Source: Eucalyptus grandis
Lineage: Eukaryota; Streptophyta; Magnoliopsida; Myrtales; Myrtaceae
Direction: 5' to 3'
NCBI RefSeq assembly: GCF_016545825.1
Contig: NC_052618.1
Span: forward strand, 43,470,196-43,534,195
DNA: 64,000 bases
A model generated the notes under the pieces. The model was not told the DNA's origin. It did no database searches and saw nothing but the letters and a program-made list of their open reading frames with translations. This document shows positions 23,346 through 36,500 of the stretch, piece after piece (position 1 is the stretch's first letter; each line of letters starts with the position of its first letter). The translations under genes were made by a program, and so were the position numbers.

Positions 23346-25829
23346 AACTTGCTTTGTCATGCTCATGCTTGCTTATCATACTCATATTTCTCAATTTCCG
23401 AAGTTCAAAATATTGGGATTTAACCCAAAATTACTTGAAAATTTAAGTATATATCCATTGCATTTACTCACCTTTATAATCAAATGCAACTACTTTGCAT
23501 ATTTAATATTGTCGTGAGAGCATCGGCCAGAGTAGTAAGTGAAAGGAGGATTTTGCATGAAGCGTTTCAAAACCAGCCAAAGGATCGGCTTAACCATCTC
23601 TACTCACGTGAATCAAATACTGCAACGGGTGCCCTCTCATTCCCTTGGGATTATGTTGTTTTTATCTCCATAAAGCCCTTCAATTCTGTTTGGCTATCTC
23701 GTTCACCCTCTTCAGCCATTTAATGCTTTCAGCTTCAGTAAAGCTATCCTCTAAATCTCCCAATTGCTCCGCACAAAGACATCCTCTAACCGTAAACCTG
23801 CATAGCATAACTTAACACGTCTAAGTTTAGTTGCACTTGTGCAGGTGTTCGATTAATAGATGCTATTCAGATAAGAGGCTAATCTGAGGACCGATGCAAC
23901 TAACCTAGCCACACAAATGCCTCTTTATCCCAACCCAAGTGTGATGCAGCTGATAAGCCCCATGGTGATCGAAGAAATTGAATCAACAAAACAATAATTA
24001 ATATAGCAATAAATAAATTTCAAGAAATTTAATTATAATCATCCTAGCAGACGGACTGATGATTAAAGTAACAATTAATAGTGGAAGGACACAAATATTT
24101 TCTTATGAAGTAGAGTTATGATGATAGAATATTGGGATAAGTGCATTGAATGTTCTAGAATTTCTCACGAAAGTGCAATTGAGTTCTAAATTTTCAAAAA
24201 TTGCAATCAAGTTCTAAAACCTGTCACAAAAGTAATTGTGTTATAAAAATTTTACGAAGTGCAATCACGTTCTAAAACTTGTTGGGATTTTCTATTTATC
24301 AAGTTGGACGAAGTTAATGGAATATTTGATCACATTGACAAGTTTTATGACTTGATTATACTCTCTTTTTTTTTTTAAAAAAAGTTTTAGGATTTAAATC
24401 ACTTTCTAAATGCTCTAAGGATAAGTATTATTATCTCTTGAAGTCCTTCTGAGCTGAGAGAATTAAAAACTTCATTGATTTGATAAAGAGTATTATTATC
24501 AAGAGATAGCTTGTTGAGTTTTTTGTTGACTTCATAACGTCCAGCAGTATGGCCTTCTTTTCCACATTGATAGCATGTTATACTTCAATTGATTTTTTTT
24601 TTTTTAGTTTGAGAAGGGTAGGATGAAGATTTTCAGGAAAAAAAAATTAGTGTGATTTATTTATTTATTTATGATTTGGTTTTTTTGACCTTCTATAAGA
24701 TAATTATCCCACCAACATTTTAATTGTCCAATAAAATAGCCATCGATATTCTAAATGTTCTTCACATCAAACAATCATGGTCTCCAATGCGTATAAAACA
24801 CAACAAAATGTATTGTGAAATATTTTTGTGATTATTTATATTTCAATCATATCGTAACGTGTCATTGCCATTAAAATTTTTATCATTTGTATCACTTTGT
24901 TTGTTTTACATATCCTTTCCAAATCAACCATAATAATATTTCATATTGTAACGTTAGATCCTCTATCTTAGAGCCCGGGCATTTATATGCATACGGAGCA
25001 ACCATGGAATCGAATCTCAGTGGAGTACGTGGATCCTACTGATAAATGAAGATTGCTGAATGTCTCTGAGAATCTTAGGAAGACGACACTCGGCAATGAC
25101 CAAATTCAGCGACGGAATCACCCGACGAAGGTACTCAAGCCGAGTTAGATGAAGAACGACCGAAGCTGGAGCCACCACGAATAGTCGTCATCTGAGAGAA
25201 GAAGAAAATAGAGAGAATGAGTTATCAGAGGTGAAGGATCTGTACGTTCTATGAACTGAAAGAGAGAGCGCGTGAAGTCTGCGGCGATAGGAGGTGGTCC
25301 GGTGTTGCTGGGCGACGATGATGTTGCAGCAGCTTAGGCGGTGACGCAAGGACGGTGAGCTTCGATGAAGGTGAAGACGTAGTGATGGATAACCCACATG
25401 CATCTCTGAGACTGACGAAGGAAGTGAATCAATCATTTTTATATCTCTCTAGTATTTGAATCACCAAGAATTCTTTTCAAAAGTATAAGTTTTTTATGGT
25501 ACCTTCATTTCGTAGAAAACTCAATGATAAAAAGCATTTTCGAATAATATGATTAATTTTCCATTATTTGGTAATATATAATCAAATCAAAAACGTTTTT
25601 TGATATTTGGATCTCATTAGAAAGTGATTTTGATAGTATGACTTTATCTTAGGCCAAAAAAAAAAAAAAAATCGAATTTTTTTAATTTTTTTTCTTTTTT
25701 AAAAGTTCGAATTTTTAGTTTTTCATTTTATTTTTTTAAAATTCGAATTTGTAATTGGTTCTTCAATGAGTTGTAAAAAGAAAGGGAGATTAATTAGAAA
25801 AACGTTTTTTTTTACTATACCATTTTCAC

Positions 25830-25830
<1 letters not shown>
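23346..25830. other. Duplicated AT-rich spacer, copy A
   Basis: Apart from the MULE-end relic at 24130-24420 no feature is supported. The region 25100-25440 is less AT-rich and contains an 82-codon minus frame that is also open in copy B, but its composition (Ser, Arg, His rich, no motif) does not argue for a protein. Confidence 0.45.
24130..24420. mobile_element. Solo MULE-end-like relic, copy A
   Basis: This stretch has the same architecture as the outer arm of the large MULE: GTGCAATTGAGTTCTAAA, then TTGCAATCAAGTTCTAAAAC, then AGTGCAATCACGTTCTAAAAC, and an inverted ACATTGACAAGTTTTATGAC. It looks like a short derivative or fragment of a related element. It is shared with 61235-61490. Confidence 0.5.
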
Positions 25831-25920
<90 letters not shown>

Positions 25921-25921
25921 T
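25831..25921 (+). repeat. ATT microsatellite, copy A
   Basis: About 30 uninterrupted ATT units; copy B has about 27. The poly-Leu and poly-Asn frames here are artefacts of the repeat. Confidence 0.98.
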
Positions 25922-27548
25922 TCTTCTTCCTTTTTCAAATGCAGATTTGGTTTATTGACAAAATTATTTGCCAACGATGTTCAGTTTCTTATTTTTTTTA
26001 CCCACGGTTCTCAACATTTTCACGATTAAACCCAATTTGGAGCACGTCCATTGATTTTCCTCTTATATTTAATAATCGTGTTATGAAAAGGGTAAAATTA
26101 TCAGCATTTGACAAAGCTTTTGCTAAAAAAAAAAAAAAAGACAAAGCTTTTGCTAAGCAAGTTCATGACATCATCACAACATTCTACTTCAACTTCAACA
26201 TACTCAGAATGCTGCCTTAGTTCTTCCGAATCAAAGTAGGTCCATTGCTTCATGTTTAAATTTGTGTACCTCAGTTAAGACTATGCGGAGTGGAATTCTT
26301 GACCGAACACTTGTCTGTTGAAGTCCTCATAGCCATTGGAGCTTAACCAAGGCCTTTTCTATCTTCCTTAAATAGCCGTGATACCAATTGATTTAATTGC
26401 AATATCTAATAGTTTTCGCGCGCTATATTGCATAATTGGTATAACAGCTGTCAACAGCCAGGAGACTAACAAATAAGTATTTGGTCAAGAACTTTGATCC
26501 ACAACTCTTTTGCCTGACAGCACAGGAGTTTCTTGGATTATAGCCGCACAAGTGGTGCACCTTATTGAACACATTGGAGGTTTTGTTTCGACATCCAAAC
26601 TGAGTTGTTTCCATTGATATATACCGTGAGTTTGGATGTAATTTAAGACTTGGAAAATACTCAAACATGCAAGTGATCATAACTCTATAATTCCCTTATT
26701 TACTAATAGATTATTTACAGTTGACTATCCCCATAGAGTAAATACCGACATTCAGATTGTCCCATGCAGATCTCTTCATTTATTCACTATTCCCCATTTA
26801 TTTCTCCAGTAATTACGCATCGAATTAATTATGAGGTTCGATAATTTTTGCATTATATTGAAAAACTGACATCGCCTAACCAATTCCGAGGCCCGAAATC
26901 ATTCAGCAATAGAGACGAGTCCTTAGCACAACAAAAACTATTCAGGAGGTGGCTCATTGTAAGAGTCGCCCAGGTATTCAAATCTTATAGTAATATCGTC
27001 CTTCATCCTCCATCAAGATACAGGTTTGGCTCACCGTTGTGCCTATCCGTCTGTAAATAGGAGAGTTTTCCGAGGGACGGTCCCGTCCTTCGTCTGGTGA
27101 GGGTACACACAGGTTAATGATGTACATTCCCATATGGACATATGGTCTCCTAGGCTGGATCTCATTACATGTTTTCACTACAATCAGGCAAACTTCTCTA
27201 TCAAGATGGTCTGTAACTAAATAAGATATGAAGAGGAAGTTGCATTTTCTTTCTCATTCTTCACTGCATGCATGCTATCGCGAGGCATGAGAAAATTAAA
27301 GGTTTAGAGTGGTAAAAAAGAAGGAACAATAATCTGCAGCCAAGAAAGGAATAGTAGATTTTCATGACTACTCTCTGCTAGAACTTCAGAATATGTATAA
27401 TGAGCTTCCTGTCAAGAGATCTGTTTTTCTTCATTCTAAGAACTATTTTACTAAAAAGTTCCACATGTATTTACAAGAACGTGGACTACCTGTAGAATAT
27501 AACATACAATTTTCATTCAAACTGTATTTGCGACAATGAAGTGAGGAT
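25922..27548. other. Spacer downstream of the helicase gene
   Basis: No gene is supported. The part up to 26909 is shared with copy B (63008-64000). A minus frame of 85 codons at 26423-26680 is shortened to 60 codons in copy B by an indel, which argues against coding. The region next to the helicase stop codon should contain its 3' untranslated sequence. Confidence 0.45.
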
Positions 27549-30500
27549 TCATTTCTTCTTGCCTCTTCCTTTCTTATTTTGCTCACCTTTGGACTTGCAA
27601 TTGCCCCTGTTCTTGTTCTGGTTTTCCACACCGCCAGTCTGGGAAAAAGAAGATGATGAAGCCTGCTGATCCTTCTTCACTTCACCGGTTTTTTCAGCTT
27701 CCCCAACTTCGCCCTTCTCTTCCTCATTTGCTAAGCCCACTTCTTGTCTCGGCAATGACGACGCATTTGCACCATCCAAATGCACAACTGGTACTGCACT
27801 GTCGGAAGATGAAGAGGAATCCTTGGAAAATTCAGTCAGATCTTGCAACTTGCAAGAGCTCTCAGCACTTCCATCTTTGGGGAATAGGACTTTCATAATC
27901 TCTTCTTTGCATTTGTGCGACTTCACATCTAAAATGATGGCATGTGGACATTTTGACCGATCTGAAGCAGAATTGGTAATTACAAGGGGATCATCAACTT
28001 TTTCGAATGCTTCAGCAAGAACACCCACTGAAATTTCCTGTAAGTATGGCCTCCGGCAACGTGAAAGAATATGACGAAATTCTGGAGGTATTTGCTCAGA
28101 AATCCAACTCTTACCGAGCAAATTGAAGAGAAAATATGGACTGGTGCCAAAATTCAGGTGAAGCAAACAAAGCAAAAGAACCAACTTCAAGACCAACAAC
28201 GGGTAATACTCCCTCACATTTAGGTTCGAATTTTTGATCCATTGTCTGGTATCATCCTTACTGTCAAGAAGGTCCGCAACAGTCCTTGTAACAAACTGGA
28301 TGGGCTCCAAGCAATTTCCCAGGTTGAAACTGAAGCTAGGCTTTGCTAAACCTTCATGGCAGATGAGCCATTCAACTAGAGAAGATTTCGTTGTATAAAA
28401 CTGCCCTTTGGAGCAAGCTAGCAAAATCAGAAGTCGTTCCAAGAGATACAAAAAGCAAATTGGTGTGATGTAGTCTCTTTCAGTCCTCCAATTGGCATTG
28501 TAACCATCTGCCAAAGCTCGATAAAGGTTCCAAGCCAAAGATATTTCCACGGGTCCATTGCTCGCCTGAGGAAGGTCTGATGGTACATCCCGACAAATGC
28601 ATTCCATGAATGCCTCCCATGACGTGTCTCCTTTAAATGATTTTGCTATTTTTCCGTAAAAATCATCTTCGAGCATTCCAGACCCAAGAACCAAAGTCGC
28701 AAGCTCACCCATCTTCCCATGTGAAAAATGCTTCTTCGAAATTATCATGTTCATTGTTTCTCTCAGTAAATTACGAGAAGCCTCACTTCCTCTCAGAGAT
28801 ACCATATTCTCTGATGACGATATTCTCCAGTCAAGTGGAAATATGTGACCAAAATACCTCCCACTGGATGTTTCAATGAAACCGTCCAGTGCCTCACCAT
28901 ACTGGAACGAGCGATTCCGACAATTAAGTTCTCTAAGGAACTTGGCAACCTCATGTAAGATAGCAAGACATCTGCTTTGCCAGAAGTTCGACCGAGAACT
29001 CTTCGCCAAAAATTGATAAAGAGCATCCAATTTGTGCAGGAGCTCCATACCAACAGAAGTAAGCTCACAATACCAATACTTTTGAGCTGCAAAGACCAAT
29101 TGTCTAAGATCCAAAGCAACGAATTGTCCCTTTTTTTTAAGAGATCTTTTATCTATGTTTCTGACCCAATCAGCATCTGGGTTTACAAGGTGATAAGTTC
29201 TTTGCATGTTGTTCCATTGCTCCAGAACACCAAAGTAATTCAGACAGAACTCCCAACATGACGTATTTTCCCTTCCCACCTGCATCTTCACACATCCTAC
29301 ACTCTCTATAATTCTAACAATTTTCTCTCTCCAAAGATTCCAAAAGCAGACCAATGAGTCAACGGAAATCTGATTCCCCAAGGTCAGTTGTTCAGAATAG
29401 TTTGCTGGGTCGACAAGCCAATCACATTCCCAACAAAAATTTGAGATATTTTGGCAAAGATGGAAGTCCAGAATATTTCGAGTGCACAGTATTTCACCTC
29501 TGACACTTCCATTTCTACTGGAAGCACTCAAATGTTCTTTCATTTGAGCCAAACTGTTCTCTTTATTTAACAAAATGCTTGATTCTACAGAAACATATTC
29601 ATAGAAGGCAATAGGCTCAGGCTCTGCGAGAAGTTTGGCTTTTGCTACCAGCTCCTCCTTCTGAGCAAACTGCTTCAAGGGCCACCCTTTGCCTCCAGGA
29701 GCCCAAAGGGAATAGAATAATATGTACCACAGGATATTCATCGACGCTTCCCTGTTTTTTCCGCTCTTCCCAAGTAGATCAACCTCACGAAGGATGTCAC
29801 CTTTCATCCTCACAATCTTTGCCGCCTCCAAAAAGTTACCAAATTCTTCCTCCAGACTTATAAGTTCATCGAGGCATCCAAGCCTCTTGAGCAAGTTTCT
29901 CATTGAATCGATGCAATGAAAAGCCTTCACATACTTCATCATGGCCCTGTAGTCTCTGAGGTTGTAGAAATGAAGGGCACAACTCTCTAAAAAGTCCTGT
30001 TCCACTTTCTCTATTTCTTTACTTTTCTTCTCAGTTCCCTGCCTTTTCCAATCCTCAATGTATCGCAGACCCATTTTAAAGAGTTTTTCTTCAGCACAAA
30101 TGGACAAGCACTTTGAGAAAATATTTGCCCTTGCATATGCCTCCGCTGCAAGACTGTAGCACCGAGCAAGAGAGAAACACTCTCCAGCTTTCTCCAAAGC
30201 AGATTCTCCACATTTATCCATATATATTCTACCTGTTGAAGCATAAATAAATTTGATGTCAGTCTCATTTATAGAGTGCTGATGTTCAGAAGATAAAACA
30301 TAGCAAAGGGACATTTGGAAGCTGCCAGAAATGCTCTTGTACAGCTCAGCTCTTGTACGGCTCAACTATATTCTCCAATGTCAAGAGATGAAACAGGATC
30401 AACGTCCGTAGGTGGCTACAATACCAAGAAGTTTTTGACAAACCATAGTCAACATGGAGTATTGCAACTGACAGCCACAGCTTTTTTTTAAACTTATAGG

Positions 30501-33500
30501 TCTGGTCAGTGTTAAGAACTTAGCAGCTCAAATTTTTCCAAACTGCTGAGAGAGCAGAGACAGGTTATCATATAGAAAATAATCAACTTCCAAGCCAGGA
30601 CATTAATCATGAAGTCAACATTAGTAGCACTTGCTCAAAATTCACCAAAAGCATTTCAAAGTTAACAAGTGAGATTGAACTACTTTTTTTTTTAATATTG
30701 AAAGAGGAAAATCAATTAAACTGGTAAACAAGAGCGTACCACGCATGCAAAATACTACATGCAGAAGAATGCGAAGTCAAATTTCCTCTCTCTCTTAGGC
30801 AGCTTTGACATAGCTACAACAAGAAGAAAAGTGAAGATGCGGCATATCTCCACCTTATCATTTTGAAAGAAATGAAAAGAAAAATGATACCTGCTATCTC
30901 ATATTCCTTCAACATGTAGAAACACTCCGCTGCAGAGTCGGCCATTCCAATTGTTTCATAGATCTCAGCAGCCTGCCTTCGAAGGTCAGAAGCCTCTTGT
31001 GGATTTGAAACGTGCTTGAGATCTGCATCTGCTTTGAAAGCGGAGGCCTTAGCCAATCTCTCCCCGTATGTGTACCTTGCTCGTTCAAAGCACGTTATTG
31101 CCATTGGGTATTTACCGTCACGTAAGAGCTTGCAAAGTTTATTAAAAAGAAAAAAAAAAAGAGAGAGAGAGATCATTAGCTTCCTCAGAGAAGGTGAAAA
31201 GAAGAAAAAAAGAAAACATAGTCCTCCCTTATAGGAAAAATCAGAGGTGTAGACTTACACCAAAACAATGCACTGTCATTGACCTGACAACCTCAAATGA
31301 GGAAAAAGATCATAGAAATATTCCTATCATGTTGTTTATCCATTGTATGTCTAAATGAAGTATTAGCCAAACTATTAAAAAACGAATAAAGCTGGCAAAT
31401 CGATTGCCATATCTGTACCATAGAACGTCCACATTCTACACATTTTTTTTCTTTTCAGGATCAGTCATACTTTTGCAGTCACTATGGTCATTCCAAAATC
31501 CCTAGCATTCACAGATCATGTTGACTCCAAATGAGGTGAAAACAACAATTCTGTGAAGAGGAAACCGCCAATAAAGGCAAAACAGAAAAACAGCGAACCT
31601 TAAAACCTTGTGACTTCCACTCCTCTGGCGTGCTCCTGACCTGCATTGCTTCTGCAAGGGTATGATCTACCAACCTGACTTGAATGAGGCACTTCTTCTT
31701 CCAGTAGTCGAACATTGGCTTCGAGAACTCCAAGGCATTCTCACAAATCCACAATCTTTGCCTTGTCCGAGTAATTGAGACATACAATTGTTTCAATTCA
31801 GAGCATAATATATTGTGTTTCGCGTCATCGAAACTTGGGGAAGACCATTGAGAGCTGTGATCAAGCAAAGCTTGCTCCTTCATGTATCCATAAATGACCC
31901 TCCACTGACTTTTTAGAGGTGATGTGCCAAAGAAGTTGTACAATAAGACATCCTACACAACATCACGGCAAAAAAGTTTCAGGTCAGAACATCTGATTTA
32001 TGACCAAAATGACAGATTTCAAGTTTCATGAATACATGAACAATTTTAAAAAATTTAGCAAAAAAAATCTGGACTCATTTCAACACACCAGCCTATCAAG
32101 AACAGCCGTAAAGTCGCAAGATCATTGATATTGTCTATTAACCTAGAGGATGATGTTTTTTTTTTTTTTTTTTAGTCAGTCCTACTCTATTCCTACTCTA
32201 CACTCACTCTCAGACTTTTGCCCTGCCTCTTGCAGGGCGTGGGAGTCGAAACCCACTTCTGAAACTTACGCGTCCCCACCCCATCCCTCCCTGAGAAGGT
32301 GGGGATTTGAACCCCTCACCTCCCCCTTCCATGTTGGAAGAATGGCCACTGGGGCGAATCCCAGTGGTTTAGAGGATGATGTTGACATGAGACAAATTCT
32401 ACGTTATGAGTATCTAGATGCCATTGTCTACATAACAAAAAAGGGTATAGTAGAATGAAAATGCCAATCCAAGCTTCTTACAGAGTAACAGCTTGCAGCA
32501 AATTGGTCATGACCCATTAAAAAAAAAAAGGATCTTGAAATCTCTATGCTGCTCCTATTAATATCCCATAGCAAACAATCCAACCTGACCCACACCTACC
32601 TGAAATTCCAACCCCTTGCACTCCACTATCGTCAGAACTAGCGCTTGCCCTCCCACGAGGTTTGAAATTTCATTTCTAGAGTGATCATCTCGAACCAAAA
32701 TAACCTGCTCTGCTCCAAAGCCAACAAAATTACCACTAAAATCACGGTTGCCAAAAATTGATAGTATGGCACTTTCGTCATTCTCTGATTCAAGTAAAAT
32801 TGGGGCTTCCCCACATATAAAGCTAGTCTCAGGGCTTAAAGCATCAACGGATAAGGGGAAAAAATGGTAAAGAAGATCAACAACACTCTGCGCCAGTTTG
32901 AGTATACCAGCATGAGTGCGGAAGTTTTGGCTCAAATGGAAATTTTTTGATAGACATCCCTTTTCCATTCTGATATCAGGTCCATCCATTGAATCCATCA
33001 AGAACTCCTTGTAGAAAAGGGACCTTATGTCTTCAAACCTGAAGTCTATTCCCCTTGCAATAGTTTGTGCAGTGTCACCAGAAAACACAAAGCCCCCATC
33101 AACATTTCTACAGATATACTTGAACAGTGAAATTTGCCTCATGGTGAGATCCTGCACTTCATCAATATATACAAAATCCACCACGTTACCAGCAAACTGC
33201 CCATGAAAAAGACGGCAATGAAGATCACTGACAAGATCAGCCAAATCAAATTCACCATTTTTCATTTTCATCTTTTCATAATCCTCAAAAGCATCATAAA
33301 TTTCTTCTCTTCTCTGAATACTCAGAGTGGAGACACGACCCTCTGAAAGAGAAACATAAGCTGGTCTGTCAAGTTTGCCTTCACAACCATCTGCTGGTGG
33401 AAGACCTCCCTTTATGTGGGACATTATTTCAGTGAAGACTCTAGAAGGATCAAGCCTCCTCCTTATCTTGTCATTGAAGTGAGGCCAATAAACAGCACGA

Positions 33501-36500
33501 AACTTTTCGTAAGTAACCTCCTTTGCTCTTAGAAGACTTTGTAAGGCCACTGGTCTAGAACTGAAGGATTGGCCACGACAAAAATCCCTTAGATCGGGGA
33601 ACCTTTCAAAGAATGAAACCCCCACAGTTCCGTCTAGCATTATCAGAAGCTTTCGAAAAGTTATAACAAGGGGATACGAGTTGGGAGATATATCTAAAAA
33701 TGAATCCGGGATATCCTTGAATAATGCTGCATCATCAACAATCTCATCAACTGAAGAGCTTTTTACTCTATGTTTAGCACCAATGCTGGAGCTGCAGGAT
33801 TAATGAAGCCAGCAATTAGAAACGGAAAAATATATTTTTAACAAACTTACAGGAATACCTCCACTACACATGCAATCTCATAATTTCTACTTTTAGGTAA
33901 CTAACAGCAAAAAGGAAATTAGAACACGCTGATGCACCAAGATTATAATGATATACTATGAGACATGGATAGCATTTACATCAGCTGGCAATGAAAATCT
34001 TCCCCCGCGGCAAGATTCGTAGAATAGATGGTCCTTTCTCGATTCTAATTATAATTGCACACGTTCATTTAAAGTACGCTTTTCTTTTTATACGTACAAT
34101 GCTACAATCACAAAATTTAATACGAAAGTTTCCAATAAAATGGGATTGCAAACTAAATAGTTGGCACAAAGACCAGAATAAGGAATATTGCCGCACAAAC
34201 TAATGTTTAGTTTCAGCGAGCAGATGATGTCGATCTCTAACGTGCAATGATTAAATCTATTTTCTAGCACCCAAGCATGGCAAAGTACTGATTTGACCCA
34301 TGCACTCATGCCACATGTTATATTTCCTACCGAACTCTATAAAATGAAGTATCTTGGTTGTGCGTCTCCGCTAGGCGGAAAATAGTTGCATGCCAAAGGG
34401 GTTATCTTCTTCTCCGGACTAATTCATAAAAAAAAAAACTTGACAATCCATTAACCCTTGCATATGTTTGTTCATTGTAAAAATTGCAGAATATTTATTC
34501 TATTGTTCCAACATCTTCCCATGACATTTTATGTACCTTCTAAGTTGAGATACATGTTGTTTGACCGCAAAACATAATTTCGCACTGACAGTCACAAAAA
34601 GCTGGCGCAATACACAATCCTCTGCTCCTTCACTGGTTTCCTCAACATTGATTTCCAGGGAGGCATCTTTGCTGTGGCTGACACCACTTTGGATTTCCTG
34701 AAATCCCTTGGTTGCTTCATCATGCAGTTTCTCGTTTCTAAACAACTTCATTGTCAGGACCGTAGTTTTCCCGGTTCCAGATCGCCCAAGTATAAAAGTG
34801 CTTCTGGGAAAAAGAATTATCTCCTGTTCTTGCTCTGTTACTTCAAACGGAAGACTTGCTTCATTACCATCACTGTCATCGAGCAAATATCTGACAATAT
34901 CTGATGATAAGGGGTAGAATTTCATCAGAAGCAAACTCTCGCTCACTTTCATGTTCTCTGCATACAACCTACGATCTGAAGCATCAGCATCAGAACCACT
35001 CCCAAATCGATCTTCACTAGGACTTCGATAGCGGACAAAATCGAAAGTACACGCCCAGGTCTTTGGAACTTGCAGATCCCTATAATAGGAAGAGGCGTGT
35101 GAAATGAAAAAAAATAGGGGGATAAGATCAATTCAAGATATTTGAGTCATCTATCTGGAAAAGAATGCTTTCTAATTTAGTAAGTGATGTGCTACCTATC
35201 TTCAGTAAGAAGAAATGATCAGACTTACCCCTCAAAGCATTTCTCATTGCAACGACTAATAAAATCATCACTATATGTCTCGAAAATGCTGTCCAAACGT
35301 TTGACCAATTTTGCCACATCCTCTAAAGGCATTACATCCCATATCTTCAGGATTTGGATGTATCTCAGTTCCTTTACAACATCAATCGTGCATAAGACAT
35401 AGAGACCTTCAGCCTTAAATTGTCTCACGATATGAGATGAGTGTTCACAAATTATATCCACATTCCTCTTCTTTGGTCTCCAGGCACTGGATAGTCTTGA
35501 CAGAAGCATAATGATTGACATCTTTATCCTGAGTGATGCCAGCTTTCTGAAAGACTTCAGGAAGTTGTCACTGAAAATAACCTGATAAGACCAAAGCATG
35601 ACAATAAGATATGTTGTCACAAGTTCTATAAAACTGGATGCTTATTTTGAAAAATAAATGTAGCCATAGAATACTGTTGAGCAAAGTTTTTTACCTTCCA
35701 CCTTGCATTTCTGAAAAGTACACTGCTTCTGTCAAGTAGATCATCAAGCTGGTCATTCTCTTTCTTCACATCTAAGATGGCTTTAGCCAAATCCTTGTCA
35801 TCATCAACATTGAAGAAACATCCACGACTCTTCGCATTGTGAACCACAGCTTTCCACACAGAACCGCTTTTCGTCAATGTTTTCTCATTTCCCAGAATCC
35901 ACAGACAATACCTATAGATAGGAAATTAACTCGGGGATTTACTTGCTATATCACTCTAAAAATGTAATTTGACACAGTTAAGAGGATAGAGTACCTGGCC
36001 CTGGTAAGAGCAACATTGGTTCTCTTAGTACTGGACAAGCACCCAATATTCCCATGCCAGTTTGATCTTACGGTTGATATTATAACAATGTCTTCTTCAC
36101 CCCCTTGGAATCCATCCACTGACTTCACCTTGACCGTAAAGCCCTTGATATTTTCATACTTTTTTCCAAGGTTAGCTAGAACTGCAGCAACCTGAGCTGT
36201 GTAAGGAGATACGACACCTACTGTCAGATCTTCTTCTGACCCATTCCAAGCTGCAAAGAGAATAAAACCATCACTACAGTGACATTATTTTTGGCGGGGT
36301 GCAAAACTTTGAAAGAAATATCTTAGGAAAAGAAATATTAATGGCCGTCATAATCTACACCTATATGATTAAGTAATACATGTAAAATCCACGTGCTCAA
36401 AGCAATACGTATAAAATTCTCTTGACATACCTCTGTACAGATTCCTGACTATCCTCGAGATAACTTCCACCTCAACAGGGTTTCTAAGGCTACAGCCATC

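Larger units (their letters stand above)
20134..26909. repeat. Segmental duplication, copy A, right part
   Basis: This block matches 55875-64000 in the same orientation. Its first ten bases are the right-hand target-site duplication of the MULE. Copy B is longer here, mainly because copy A has lost about 1.35 kb corresponding to roughly 56306-57653. The match is still running when copy B reaches the window end, so the right boundary is unknown and may extend into or past the helicase gene at 27549. Confidence 0.93.

Noticed and set aside
25723..26029. Frames with long poly-Asn or poly-Leu tracts
   Set aside because: They are translations of the ATT microsatellite and change length between copies.
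26423..26680. 85-codon minus frame near the helicase 3' end
   Set aside because: Copy B has indels and substitutions that cut it to 60 codons, and no motif is seen.
32270..32345. Possible tRNA gene
   Set aside because: A B-box is present but no full cloverleaf can be drawn. The A-tail and target duplications show that it is a SINE head.
32150..32458. 102-codon plus-strand frame starting with poly-Phe
   Set aside because: It is the SINE tail and body read in reverse, within an intron of the helicase gene.
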